In this document: piece after piece, positions 1 to 11,690 of the stretch
Numbering within the stretch: the first letter of the stretch is position 1
Layout of the letters: the number at the start of each line of letters is the position of its first letter
DNA from: Buxus sempervirens
Taxonomy: Eukaryota; Streptophyta; Magnoliopsida; Buxales; Buxaceae
Length of the DNA: 64,000 nt
Assembly (NCBI GenBank): GCA_947561395.2
Contig: OX387184.1
Coordinates: 36,570,766 to 36,634,765 of the forward strand
Direction of reading: 5' to 3'
The notes under the pieces: generated by a model
Told to the model about the DNA's origin: nothing
Databases searched by the model: none
The model's input: the letters and a program-made list of their open reading frames with translations, nothing else
Translations under genes and position numbers: made by a program

Positions 1-403
1 GTTTCTCGCCACGTGCGCAGTTTTCGGCATTGCTGCCCGGAAACTTTAACAGTTCATATCTCCCCCATCTGGACTCCGATTTAAGCAAACTCAGTTGCAT
101 TAGAATCGTATCGGAGCCCTTTAACCAATGGCATAAAGGTAAGCACCTGGTTCGGGGTTTAGCAGAAAGTCAACTTTCGGCTCCCCCTCCAGTTTACCGG
201 CCTGCAGATCCTTCATCCGGACTTTGATTCCAGCAAACTCAGTTGCGTTGGAACCTTGTCGGGATTCTCTATCCATTTAGATAAAGCAAGGTCGCCAATT
301 ACCATTTGATCAAAAAGTCAACTTTTCACCCCTAAGGGCTTGACTTTCTGTCTAGGGTTTGCATTTCCGACTCTTCTGGGAGCGCAAAAATGAGGTGCTT
401 ATA
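1..403 (-). mobile_element. 3' LTR of the TAT element, first 403 bp only
   Basis: On the minus strand this begins TATAAGCACCTCATTTTTGCG, the mutated form of the family's TGTAAGCAC start, and runs off the window. It aligns along its whole length with the start of the 5' LTR (about 21,804-22,227). My hand count gives about 29 substitutions in some 400 aligned bases, mostly transitions, plus a 20-bp gap. Confidence 0.85.
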
Positions 404-417
404 GCTGCCCCTCTTTG
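404..417 (-). other. Polypurine tract (plus-strand primer)
   Basis: The minus strand reads AAAGAGGGGCAGC directly before the 3' LTR. A purine run abutting the LTR is the standard second-strand primer of LTR retrotransposons. It fixes the LTR boundary at 403. Confidence 0.75.
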
Positions 418-1960
418 TCGGAGTCACCTTGTGGACAAACGGCAAAGAGAGAAAACGAATCTTATTTTTGCACCTGGCAATTCTGTCGACATGGTCGACA
501 AGCTTAGTCCATTGATGCTTTTATTTTAAGATGGAAGCGGCCAAATGATGTGGCGTCACATCCTGGCTTCGGAGTTTCCTTACCGTTTGCTTTTCGGGTT
601 CTTGTAGGGCAACTCTTTAGCGATTAAATTTAAGTTCGAGAAAGATTAGATTGGACTTGAGCTCGCCAACCTGTTTCGGCGTTAATGCCAGACACTAGAC
701 AATATTCTTTTCTTCTTGTTTGTTCCATTAAGGCTTTTTAGGTGACTTCAAAATTCTGACTCTTTTGTGTCTTTTACTTGAGGCTTTTAACAGTTTTTTT
801 TGAAGGTTTAGAAGGTGGGATGAATGAGGAAGGAGGAGGGAAGGAGGAGTTGTTGTTGGTGAGGAGGTGCTTCCAGCGCTGTCCGGTGCCTCAAAAGAGC
901 TCACACACCTACCCTATTTTATTTACAAAAGTGTGGAACTAAAAATTACAAAAGGGCCATCTTGCATGATGAGATCTTCATCTTTGTTTGTTCTCCTTCA
1001 TGTCTTGCTACTTCTTTCTTCTATGGCGTGCCTTCTAGTTGGCTTTCCTTTCCTGGGTGAGGTAGCGACCTCCTGACTTGGAGGGACTACCACTGGGGAT
1101 GAGTCTGGATCTCTTCCTCTTTGCCCTTTCTCTTGGGTCAGGCCTTGTTTTTGACAAGCGAGGGAGTTTCCTTGGGAAAAGGTGCCCCGCTGGGGATAAA
1201 TGGGGTTCCTCACATCGCCCTTTTCCTTTATAAGGCCTTTTCCTTCTGCTCTAATGTGAGTTCCTTATACTCGTCTGCACTCTTGTTGGGCACAAGAGAT
1301 TCCACCAGGGATTGATGTGAGCTTGTTTTGTCTTCTTTCCGCTCTTATTTGCAAAGCCGAACTCTTCAGACTAGGCAAGGCTTGGGAGGCCTATACCATC
1401 AGGTATCACTCTATCTTGTTATTGGCAGGAAATCCACTGGGGATTAGAGGATCTCGTCCTCTGTGTGTTGAAGGGACTCCATCGGGGATTTGGGGGAGGA
1501 TGTCCGTTATACCAATTTTGCTGTACCTGTGAAGGCGGGAAATGGACAAAATGTTAGTCTTGGACTAGCTGGGGGATGCAAATATTCTTCTTGTTCTCTT
1601 CTTGCTTTGAGCCTTTTGCCCATTGCAGCTAGAAGTGGCCTGTGCAATGGTTGAGAGATTATCAACCTAGGTTAGTAGCACATTGTGGAGCATAAAATGG
1701 TTAAGCAAAACAATTATAAAGAAAACAGGTGTGTTAGTGTGTGCTTTTGTCTGCAATATCAGAGAAATTTCCAAGGTCAAACGGGACTTGGAGTGCTTGG
1801 TATTTCAGTAACATTGTCATCACATGCCACTGGGAAGTCTTTGACTCTGGCGCAACCTGCCGGGCTGGATCCCTTAGATCTATGCATCCTTCTCAGTTTA
1901 CTATTTGCCGCTATCACTGTTCTTTCTGTACCTCGCTCTGCTCATTTCCATATGCGACCA

Positions 1961-2013
<53 letters not shown>

Positions 2014-2558
2014 CTCACAACGCCCTTTTTTTCGGGTTTTCGCTGTGTCCAACCTTTCTGGGAGACTCTGATTTCCGTCATTGTTGATGAACGTAGACTT
2101 AACCATTTTGCCCTGATCATTCCTTTTGGGATCCGAGAGGTCTTAAAGATAGGACGAAATGTAGGCTTGGTCTTGGTTATGAAAGAAAGGATAAGTGGCT
2201 CCAAAAGGCTTATTTATCTGGGTTTGCAAAGTGTGCTACTTTTATTGCTGGCAGGACTTGCATCCTGGCTTATTTGTATCACTGTATTTTTTGGCGGGGT
2301 AAACATTTCCCCATTTTCTCTGTTTCTTTCTTTTTCTATTGCAATTTTTCTTTTTGAGATTTTTCTGGGCAAGAATGCCCTGTGTCTTTCGCTTTGCCAG
2401 GAATGCCCCGTTTGATGTGTAGAACACTTGCAATGGGTTGAAAGAATTTTAAGGCTCAAAATTGTCTAACTAGGGGAGAATTTTAAGGTACTTTGGAGGA
2501 CTTATGGTCTAAGGGAGAATCAAGGGTGGCCTCTCTTCATTTCCCAATCAGAATGATC
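418..2558 (-). other. 3' noncoding region of the TAT element
   Basis: There is no convincing gene between the integrase stop and the polypurine tract. Short open frames here are not conserved in character; one is a translated TC microsatellite. On the plus strand a loose motif like CC(A/G)CTGGGGAT recurs near 1089, 1188, 1302, 1434 and 1479, which may be an old degenerate repeat. A long noncoding stretch after integrase is usual for this lineage. Confidence 0.6.
1964..2007. repeat. (TC)n microsatellite
   Basis: About 22 uninterrupted TC dinucleotides (GA on the element's sense strand) lie within the 3' noncoding region of the TAT element. Confidence 0.98.
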
Positions 2559-2942
2559 TTAGGCATAGTACAGTTTGACTGCATCTGCATTCATCGGCTC
2601 AGGAAAAATTGCCCCATCCATTTCTTGAAGGATAAGTGTTCCTCGGGACAAAACTTTGTGGACTACGAATGGCCCTTCGTAGTTTGGCTTGAATTTCCCC
2701 CTGCTGTCCTCCTGATGGGGGAAGATTCTCTTCAGTACCAGATCTCCTACCTTGAAATGTCGTGGCTTCACCTTCTTGTTGTAGGCTCGCGCCACTCTCT
2801 GTTGATAGAGCTGGCCATGACACAAAGCCTTGATTCTTTTCTTGTCCAATAGTTGCAACTGGTCAAATCTGGATTCTTCCCATTCGACCTCACTGATTTC
2901 AGCTTCCTTCAGAATTCTCAGTGACGGAATCTGCACTTCCAT
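2559..2942 (-). pseudogene. Integrase C-terminal part (TAT pol end)
   Basis: About 127 residues continue the integrase in a different frame from the piece upstream. They include the HFKVGDLVLKR segment and a GPFVV motif that match the GPY/F-type C-terminal domain of gypsy integrases, followed by the stop at 2559. No chromodomain follows, as expected outside the chromoviruses. The junction at about 2,938 looks like a short deletion after LVYGME, where family members have a longer linker, and it shifts the frame. This ends the polyprotein. Confidence 0.85.
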
Positions 2943-4606
2943 ACTTCCATTCCGTATACCAAGGAGAAAGGGGTTGCCCCAGTCGATGTTCTGATTGATG
3001 TCCGGTAGGTGTGTAGTGCATACGGTAGCTTCTCATGCCAGTCTCTGTAGGTAACAACCATTTTCTCGAGTATCTTCTTCATATTCTTGTTGGCGGCCTC
3101 TACTGCCCCATTCATCTTAGGCCTATACGCCGTGGAGTTTAGATGTCTGATCTTCAGATCTTCACACATCCTTTCCATGTCCTTGTTGTTCAGGTTCTTT
3201 TCATTGTCTGTGATGATATCTTCTAGCACTCCATAGCAACAGGCTATATTAGTTCTGATAAACCTGAGCACGTGAGATTTCTTCACATCCACAAAGGACA
3301 CGGCCTCTACCCACTTGGTAAAGTAATCAATTGCCACTAAGACGAACCAGTGCCCGTTCGAAGCCTTCGGATGGACTTGGCCTATCATGTCGATTCCCCA
3401 AATGGCGAATGGCCAAGGAAACGTCATGGAATACAATGTGTTTGGTGGCGCATGGATGTTGTCCGCATAAATCTGGCACAACTGGCACTTCCTGACGTGA
3501 GCGTAGCAGTTCGCCTCCATGGTCATCCAGTAATAACCCATTCTTAAAATCTTCCTTGCTAGCATATGTCCATTCATGTGTGCGCCGCACAACCCTCCAT
3601 GGACTTCCTCGATCAACTTCTGTGCCTCATCTTCACTGACACATAGCAGCAAGGAGTCATTGTATGACTTCTTGTACAATCTACCTCCACTGTAGAAGTA
3701 TTGCCCTGCCAACCTCTGAATAGTTCTCTTCTCTGCAGCCGAGGTGCCTTCTAGCAGAATTCTATTCCTTACGTATCTCTCAATGTCTGTGTACCAAGGC
3801 TCTTCTTCAGGTGTGCTTTTCTCGATACTAAAGCAATAAACAGGGTAGTGTCGAATTTCTATCTCCAGGGGTTGTACCCAAGCGTTATCCGTGATGGTGG
3901 GCATTGATGCCAGCGTAGCTAGTGCATCCACAAATCGATTCCCGTCTTGTGGCACGTAATCGAATGTCATGCTCTCGAATTCCTCTTCCAATTCCTTGAC
4001 CAGTTCTTGGTACGGTACCAGCTTTGCATCTCTGGTTCTCCAGTCTCCCATCATTTGGTAGATGATAAGACTTGAATCACCAAACACCTTTAACTCCTGT
4101 ATATGCATCTCAATTGCTTCCCGCAGGCCTAGCACACACGCTTCATACTCGGCCATGTTGCTAGTGCACTTAAATAGGAGTTTCGCTGCTATCAGGTGAT
4201 GAACACCATCTGGGGAGATTAGTACTGCTCTGATCCCCTTTCCATTTACATTGACTGCCTCGTTAAAGAACATTTGCCACTTGGTTTCTTCTACGTCTTC
4301 TGTGGACCCTATACACATCACATCTTCGTCTGGGAAATGAGTTAAGAGTGGTTGGTAGTCCGGTATGGGATGCTCTGCCAAGTGGTCTGCCACAGCTTGT
4401 CCTTTTATCTCCTTCCTAGTCGTATACACGATGTCGTACTCGGATAAAAGGACTTGCCATCTGGCAACCCTGCCAGTGGAGATCGGCTTCTCAAAGATAT
4501 ACTTTAGGGTATCGAGGTTCGAAATCAGCAAGACCGTGTGATTGAGCAAATAGTGCAGGAGCTTCTGAGCTGCCCAGACCAAGGCACAACACGTCTTTTC
4601 AAGCAC
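2918..4606 (-). pseudogene. TAT pol: RNase H, archaeal-type second RNase H, integrase
   Basis: This 562-codon stretch continues the RT frame after an in-frame TGA at 4670-4672. Residues about 1-90 are the end of the first RNase H. Residues about 125-260 are the second, archaeal-type RNase H, with NMAEYEA, VFGDSSL and a late VDALATLAS aspartate. Its first catalytic position reads FFNEA where the family has an aspartate. The integrase follows: an HHCC zinc region (HGGLCGAH, then CQLC), WGIDMIG near residue 404, ITDN near 464 and the glutamate of NGAVEAAN exactly 35 residues after the second aspartate (D-D-x35-E). The dual RNase H is diagnostic for the TAT/Ogre lineage. It joins cDNA into the host genome in living relatives; this copy is broken. 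Confidence 0.93.
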
Positions 4607-4669
4607 GGTGTATCTGACTTCAAAGTTGGTAAATTTCTTGCTCAGGTAGTAGATTGCTTGTTCTTTCCT

Positions 4670-5938
4670 TCATTTTTCATCTTGTTGCCCCAAAACGCAT
4701 CCTACAGCTATCTCAGAGACTGTTAAATACATAATCAAGGGTCGTCCTGGGACTGGCGGGACCAATGTCGGCGGACTCATCAGATAGGCCTTGATCTTAT
4801 CAAACGCTGCTTGGCAGTCTTCATTCCAAACCACAAGGTTGTCCTTTTTTAACAGCTTAAATATAGGCTCACACATTGGAGTCATTTGTGCGATGAATCG
4901 ACTGATATACTGCAACCTGCCCAGGAACCCTCTCACTTCCTTTTCCGTCGATGGGGGAGGCATTTCCAAGATCGCCTTGGCTTTGACGGGGTCAACCTTG
5001 ATCCCTCGCTTGCCCACTATGAATCCGAGCAACTTCTCTGAAGTAACTCCAAACACGCACTTGTTTGGATTGAGCCGGAGTTTGTGCTCTTTGAGTCTGT
5101 CGAACATCTTTCCAAGGTTCACCAAATGATCCTCTTCTTCCTTTGCCTTCGCTATCATGTCATCCACATACACTTCCATCTCCTTGTGCATCATGTTGTG
5201 GAACAACAGAGTCATCGCACGCTGATACGTAACGCCTACATTCGTTAGTCCGAATGGCATCACGCGATAGCAGTAGGTGCCCCAATGTGTGATAAAGGAT
5301 GTTTTCTCCATATCCTTAGGTGCCATCCTTATTTGGTTGTAACCAGAGAAGCTGTCCATGAAAGAGAACATTGAATGCATTGCTGTATTGTCCACCAGTA
5401 CATTGATGTGTCGATATGGGAAGTCGTCCTTTGGACTTGCTCTATTCAGATCACTATAGTCGATACACATCCTGACTTTCCCGTCTTTCTTGGGAACTGG
5501 CACGATGTTGGCTAACCACTCTGGATAGTGAATTACTTGCAAGAATCCGGCATCCAACTGTTTGGTGACCTCTTCTTTGATCTTCAGGGCCCATTTAGGC
5601 TTTGTACGCCTGAGCTTCTGTTTCACAAGTACAGCCTCAGACTTTGTTGGTAACTTATGCACAACCAAGTCCATGTCTAACCCGGGCATATCCTCGTATG
5701 ACCATGCAAACACGTTAGAATAAGATTTAAGAAAATCAAACATCTGTTTTCTCAATAATGGTGACAGCTTTTTACCAATTTGGAGGATCCTTGGCTGTGC
5801 TATTTCATCTATGTCAATCAATTGACTCAGTTTCCTCAATGTTGGCCTGGGGACCCTTTTCATGCCTTTCCAACGCAAGTTGGATTTCAAGCGGGGTCTC
5901 CCATGATTCATCGTCGTCCTCATGCTGGAAAGACTCAC
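4670..5938 (-). pseudogene. TAT reverse transcriptase
   Basis: About 420 codons hold a complete gypsy-type RT that would copy element RNA into DNA in cytoplasmic particles. Visible motifs are PVPKKDGKVRMCIDYSDLN, FSFMDSFSGYNQI, MPFGLTN and the catalytic YVDD at 5156-5170 (about residue 257), then the connection to RNase H (LLKKDNLVVWNEDCQAAF). A TGA at 4670-4672 interrupts the frame but the next 21 codons and the RNase H continue in it. The upstream spacer is out of frame because of a 4-bp duplication (ATTG) at about 5811-5820. The RT core is otherwise uninterrupted. Confidence 0.95.
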
Positions 5939-7112
5939 AGGGGACGATGTCTGAATCTACTCGCTGCGATGGGCAAGTGCCCCAATCTGACTTGTCGAGT
6001 TCTTGCTCGTTTTCAAGATTGGACACTGGCTCATGCCTTTCATTTATTATTGCCATCTATACTGGCTTTTCAATTTCTTTTTGTTCTTTTTGTTCAATTC
6101 TGGTAATCTTATTACCCATCCTGTGCCCCAGATCTTCCAGGTGTGCGTCGGGATTGACACTAAGATTGCGATGCTCAAGTTGCTTATTTTTGTTGTTTTC
6201 ATTTTCTAACAGATGCAAGTAGTAGGAAGCATTCAAATATTGATTGAAAATTTCAGCAGTAGCTACAACAGATATTTCAGAGGTAACAGAAACCCCCTTT
6301 GGAATCATAGCTTTGCTAATAGCAAAAGGCATGGCGCTCCAGTTCTTCAGTGGTGCCTTGTCTTCCTTGTTGATGATAACCGCCGCCTCCAGTTCTCCAA
6401 CTAGTACCATGTTGGCACTACCGTTAGATGAGATGCAGATGGGATTATGTGCTGCACTTGTTGTCGGCTTGTTTTAGCTTCTTTCTGATCAGGGAGCGCT
6501 TTCTGACGATACCCTTACCCATGATCCGCTGAGGGGAATTTCCATCGGTATCTCATCCTCAGGTGGCATATAGGCGATTGTGACTTCATTGGCAAGGTCG
6601 ACCCTGGGCGGTGTGACAGCTACAGATATTCCGGTTGGTATCCCAGGCACAGTGGAGGAGTAAGCCGGTGTTGCCCATTTGCCATAAGCTGCATGGTATA
6701 CTTCTTTCGGTACCGGCCCTAGCACTTGGGGCATGCTTCGGAACATTCGGCTCAGTCCATCACGAGTTCCAGGGTGTGGGATATAGGGAGGTGGAGGAGG
6801 GTACCATGGCTGATGGCTTGGCGCTCCTGAGCTGTCCCACCCTTCCATCATGCAGACATACACGATCAGATCTTTTTCTTGGGATTCTTCACTGGGAGCG
6901 GGTGGCGGTGCTTCTATGGCTGCCCTAGGAAAGGTTGGTATCCCTTCAAAGATAACCAGTTCATCTGGTGGGGCGAAGGCCATGGTGACATCACCGACGG
7001 ATTCCAAAGAGACCAGTGCTGGTAAGTCATCTGGCGATCCCTCAGGAGTCAATGGGTCTACCTCCACGGTATTTCCAATTACTTCCATAGATGTTGGCTT
7101 CTCCCAGAGCAT
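5814..7112 (-). pseudogene. TAT polyprotein spacer between protease and RT
   Basis: One reading frame runs from about 7,112 to 5,814 with in-frame stops at 6489-6491, shortly after that (about 6,477) and at 6057-6059. It is rich in proline, glutamate and serine (for example PPPPPYIP) and has no catalytic motif. Spacer regions of this kind separate protease and RT in TAT elements. The frame is the same as that of the protease C-terminal part, and without the ATTG duplication it would run into RT. I see no clear intron here, although classical Ogre elements have one between protease and RT. Confidence 0.7.
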
Positions 7113-7157
7113 CTGAGCTAGGCCTTGCAGGTAGTCTTCTTCCGTGGCAGGGGTGTC

Positions 7158-8212
7158 CTAAAACTCATCTCCCCACCCTTGGGGGACTATGTTTTCAATG
7201 GCCTGGGCTGCTTCACGTTCCATGTTAGTGAAGCGGTGGTACAAGTTCTCGTGTACGCAAATGGGCCAGTGAGGGTCTCTTCCTTCAGTCCTAGCTATTT
7301 TCCTCTCGGCACGGTTCCCAAGGAGTCGGGAGTAGTCTTCTGGCTGCGGGTTGAATCCCAGTCCAAACCCAGTGGTCTGCTCATGAGGTTGGACGGCCAC
7401 CTTGATGCCCTGCTTGTATTTGCCCAGTCCTTCGCCAGCTTTAAGACCCTAGTCTGCGCAGTCAACAGCGCTAAACATGTCCTTTCTTCTTTTCTTCGAG
7501 AGTCGTTGTCCCCTTTCTGATTCAGGCATATGGTTCACCTACACCATCTCCACAGCTTGGAAATTGAGGGCGGTGGGCAATTCATTGTCCACATAGGGTA
7601 CTCCGACCCTTTCGAACTCTCGGTGATCCTCAGCATGTACCGTTATAAGTTTATTATCCGATATAAACCGGACCATTCTATGCAGTATGGAAGATACGGC
7701 CCCTGCCTGATGCAGCCAAGGCCTCCAAATTAGCAAGTTAAATGAGGCGTTGATATCCATGAGCTCAAAATCCATTGTGAAGGGCCTATCCGCAATCATG
7801 ACCACAAGGTAACCTCCCCCAGCGATTCTCTCCTGGCATTGTCGAATCCTCGAACATTGTGCCCACTTGGCTTAATCATGGTAGGGCTCAACTGTAAACT
7901 GTGGAATGTCCTCATCGGGCATATATTCAAAGCCGATCCGTTGTCGATCATGGCATGCTTTACGATAAGATCCGCACACTTCACAGTTATGTAAAGGGGC
8001 TCCGTGTGGTTGCCCCCTTTAGGCGGCAGATCTGCTGCGGAGAAGGAGATAGCCTGGGGTGCCATGATTGCTGATACCACTGCCCCTAGTTGCTCAGGGT
8101 CAATGCTTTCTGGTACGTGTGCGTCACCCAAGACCTTCATCAGTACTGCCCTGTGCTTTTCCGAATCAATCAGAAGTCGCATTATGGAGATTTGGGCTGG
8201 CACTTTGTTCAA
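7158..8212 (-). pseudogene. TAT aspartic protease with glycine-rich (G-patch-like) tail
   Basis: The protease core has MIDNGSALN at the active site, a variant of D-S/T-G usual in TAT elements. About 25 residues on is VRGFDNARRESLGEVTL, and after a 1-nt deletion near 7,803 come FELMDINASFNLLIWRPW and HRMVRFISDNKLITV, also typical of TAT proteases. After in-frame stops at 7539-7541 and about 7,451 the sequence GLKAGEGLGKYKQG and GFGLGFNP resembles a G-patch segment that often follows the protease in these elements. Its role would be to cleave Gag-Pol. It is broken by at least one frameshift and two stops. Confidence 0.85.
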
Positions 8213-8838
8213 TTGCTAGAGGAGATCGTAGTCTGGAGTGAAAACACTGTGGTGCAAAACTATGATTTCCTCTTCGGTGGCCCTTCTCTTTCTCTTGAGG
8301 GTTTGTGGCAACTCTGTAACCACATCCTTCCCTTTTCCTTCCTTTCTGCTTCTGCTTCCGCTCCCTCCTCTGGTGCGGGTGGGGGTCTGTATTTACATAT
8401 CGTCCGGATCGGGTGATTCGGTCGATTCCTGCCTCAATGGTGGTGGCGGGGGTAGCTAATGGTAGAAAGACTGGGTGGGGTAAGATGGGGGTACAGCATT
8501 GTACGAAGGGGGTTCAAGGTTGAGTTTTGAAAGGTTCAGGGTTGGCGGTTCAAACGAATGGGAGAAAGGGTCCTGCGGAGGGAAGTCCATAATGTCGAAA
8601 ATGTTAAGGGTTGAAGGGTCGGGGTTAGGGATGGGAGTGGGTAGAAGAATTCCTGGTTTCCAGTTGGGTGGAAATGCACCAGAGGGAGATTTGCGAGGGA
8701 ATTATTGCCATCTTCTTCAATGACGTTCACTGCCTTACTTTCCTCTGCTGATGTGTCTTCCGAGTCTGTATCAGCGGATTCATTCGAGCTCTCATACGGA
8801 TCAGGCGGGTTTGCAAGTTCAGGAGTGGATGATAGTTC
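8213..8838 (-). pseudogene. Gag-protease linker, degenerate
   Basis: There is no recognisable domain. Fragments of low-complexity acidic and proline/serine-rich protein are readable on the minus strand (ESSNESADTDSEDTSAEE; a run near 8,540-8,730), in more than one frame. Gag upstream and protease downstream are out of phase, so at least one indel lies here. Confidence 0.45.
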
Positions 8839-9819
8839 CTATTCTTCTGCGACATAAGGAAGGCCAAACCATTCACGCATGTCGCATGGGAAGGGGGTAG
8901 GATCAGACTCGAGTGATGACGACTCGGCAGCGTATGCCAGATATGGGTTTAGCTCTGATGTCACAGACATGCCCTCTGGCGGCCATTCGGTGGATAACTG
9001 GGGAGGCACCCTCGAACTGCCCACGGATGCGTCCAAGATTTGAGGTCTATCCCGGATCTGGAGTCCGCTGGAACTTCCTACTCCTTCTCTGTGTGGAGGG
9101 GACGGGGAGTCACTGATCCATCCACACTGCATCGGGTTCCATGGCCCTGTGACTTTTTCACTGTTTTGCAGTTCATCCTCGATCGTACAGATATAGGCAT
9201 CTGCATTTTCCTTAGCCTTGGGTTCTTTCAGCGGAGTGCCCTCTTCATTCTTCCCAACAATAGTCATTGCTGTCATTTGGGCTCCCATTTGAAGTTGTAC
9301 CTTCACCGTCTGCCCTGGTCGTCCAATCAGTACTGAGGGGTCGAGCTGCCCGGTACCCTGATCACCACTCACTTGATTGGCCGTCTTACTAGCGGAGGCC
9401 TTTGAGTGATCTGGGAGAGGATTGGTAGTTATGCCGGCTGCTGGGGTCTGAGCGGGTGGTGCCGGGGGGTCGACCGTGATGCGCTTACTATCAATCAGGT
9501 CCTGGATGTTGTGCCTTAGGTCCCAGCACCTATTGGTGTGGCGCCCCGGAGCACCGGAGTGGTACTCGCATCGCTCAGCTGCATTATAGCTTCTGGCGTT
9601 GACCAAACGAGGATTCGGGGGTTTGACTTGCACGTACCCCTTCTTTAGCAAAGTTGGCAGTAACTCTGCCAGCGCGTACGGGAGTGGAGTGAAAACCCAT
9701 TTCATCCTAGCCTCCATCTCTTCTCTCGTCCTTCCTACCCCTTGGTAAGCGGTCTGCCCGGTCCCTTGTGGTGCCATTGCCTCTGGTCCTTGAGAGAAAT
9801 GGGGTTGTGCAGGGTACAC
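8839..9819 (-). pseudogene. TAT Gag C-terminal half with CCHC-like knuckle
   Basis: This piece of 326 codons continues the Gag frame after two stops near 9,825-9,840. It has the conserved stretch FTPLPYALAELLPTLLKKG, then CEYHSGAPGRHTNRCWDLRH, the C-x2-H...H-x4-C knuckle that TAT Gag proteins carry in place of a standard CCHC box, then IQDLID. The remainder is low complexity and ends at 8839. Gag packages element RNA in virus-like particles. Confidence 0.88.
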
Positions 9820-9840
9820 ATAGTTGACAGCCTGCTATTC

Positions 9841-10930
9841 CTATCTCCTGGACTCCTGCCCCTGGCTTCTACCAGCTTGCCCTGTTACTGGCCTTCTAGG
9901 TGCAGAACTTTGCCCATTGCCATCTATTTTCCCAGCTCTCACTGCATCCTCAATCCGATCCGCAGTCAAGATCAAGTTATTGAAGTTTGATGTGCTTTGC
10001 CCCAGCAGCAAAGTGAAAAACGGCTGTCCCAATGACGCAATGAACAATGATGTCATCTCCTGTTCCAATAGCGGCGGTTGCACTAACGTTGCCAATTCTT
10101 TCCAGCACTTGGCGTACTCTCGCACTGATTCCTGACTCTTCTTAGTCAACCTATGCAGTTCTGCCCTGGTCTGTACGATCTGACTGTTCAGGCGGTACTG
10201 TTGGATAAAGACTGCTGCCAGGTCATTCCATGTTTTTATCTTGGTCTTGTCCAGACTCAAGAACCAAGAATAGGCCGCCCCGGTTAGCGACTTCTGGAAG
10301 AACTGCACCATGATTCGTTCCTCCTTAGCATACTGGCACATGTCGCCAGAATAAGACCTCAGATGGTTTAGTGGGCAACCCGTGCCGTCAAACTGGTGCA
10401 ACTTCGGGCACTTGAACTTAGCTGGGAGCTGAATGTCAGAAAAGAAGCATAGGTTTTCAAGCGTAGCCTCGCTCTGCACTATACTGGGTTGGAGTTGTTT
10501 GAGAAGCTCTCTCATGGTGGCCAGTTCTGCTTTGTTTTCTTCTTACTGCTGCCAATTTTCCCTCAAACTGCGCTTCCTGGGTTCTGTACCAGTCTTCGTC
10601 ATCCTGCCCCAGATGGACAGGTGAAAACTGATCCTGCTGTGGTATGTGGAACAGTGCTGCTGGCAGAGGCGGCGGTGGTGCCACGAGAGGGGGATGTACT
10701 GGATGCGGTGGTGGCGCCATCTCTACTGCTAGTGGCAGGAACTATGGCTGTGGCTGGTGGGCGGCCGGCACTACTGAGGGGACTTGCTTCAATTCTCTTA
10801 GCTCTGCCATTAGTTCCTAGATGACGGAACCCATACTGTCGATTCTCTGTTGCATTTCATTCACCACTTGTGCATGGCTAGATTCTGCCGGATGCTGCCC
10901 TGGCGGTGTCTGCTCTCCTGGCTGATCCAT
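9841..10930 (-). pseudogene. TAT Gag N-terminal half (Retrotrans_gag domain)
   Basis: The likely start is the ATG at 10930 (MDQPGEQTPP), followed by a proline-rich region (HPVHPPLVAPPPPLP). A stop near 10,817 and a 1-nt shift near 10,500 break the frame. Residues read from 10,515 to 9,841 form a clear retrotransposon Gag core: FQKSLTGAAYSWFLSL, TWNDLAAVFIQQY, ESVREYAKCWKELATLV. The block upstream (11,080-11,555) is a noncoding tandem repeat, which supports a start near 10,930. Confidence 0.88.
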
Positions 10931-11079
10931 ATCGAGTCTTTTCCTCGATCTTAGCAGGTACGGACTTCTTGAAGCAATTTTGGTACCTAGTGAACAATTG
11001 ACAGGCATTAGTGCAATTTCACATAAATTAGTCATGCAACTTATTTGATAGAATCTGTTCCTTTGATTTACGCTGATTT

Positions 11080-11555
11080 TTTTTTTTCGATTGGATTTGG
11101 ACTAACTGATTTATTTTAGCTGCTCTAAGGCAACAAGGGAAGAGAACCTGATTTTGAATCAACTGATCTATTTTAGCTACTCGCAAGCAACCGGGAAAGA
11201 GAACCCTAATGAACTTTTCAAGACTGATCTGTTTTGGCCGTCCTAAGACAACCGGGGAAGAGAACCCTAATGACTGAATCTATTTTAGCTACCTGCAGGC
11301 AATTGGGAGAGAGAACCCTATTTTCCTGAAAGCTGATTTTGAAAGCTGATCTATTTTAGTCGCTTAGGAGCGACTGGGAAAGAGAACCCGGTTCGACTGG
11401 TCTATTTTAGCCACCTTGGCAAGGGAAGAGAACCTGGGATTAAGCTGATCTATTTTAGCCGTCTGGGCAAGGGGAGAGAACCTGGGGTTAAGCTGATCTA
11501 TTTTAGCCGTCTAGGCAAGGGAAGAGAACCTAGGGTTTAGGGGAATTTTTCTGAG
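11080..11555 (-). repeat. Degenerate tandem repeat upstream of gag, about 8 copies
   Basis: On the plus strand the unit reads about CTGATCTATTTTAGCC..., then GGCAAGGGAAGAGAACC. Copies begin near 11,105, 11,160, 11,222, 11,274, 11,344, 11,396, 11,442 and 11,490, so the spacing varies from 46 to 70 bp. The last three copies are the most alike. It lies in the element's untranslated leader between ORF1 and gag. Confidence 0.9.
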
Positions 11556-11690
11556 CTCAGTGTAAGCACCTCATTTTTGCGCTCCCACAAAAAAAAAACC
11601 AAAAATGCAAACCCTGGACTGAAAGTCAAACCTTAAGGGCTGAAAAGTTGACTTTTTGATCAAGTGAAAATTGGCCACTTCGCTTTATGC

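Noticed and set aside
1914..2204. Open frame with a long RE repeat on the minus strand
   Set aside because: It is a translation of the TC microsatellite with no domain.
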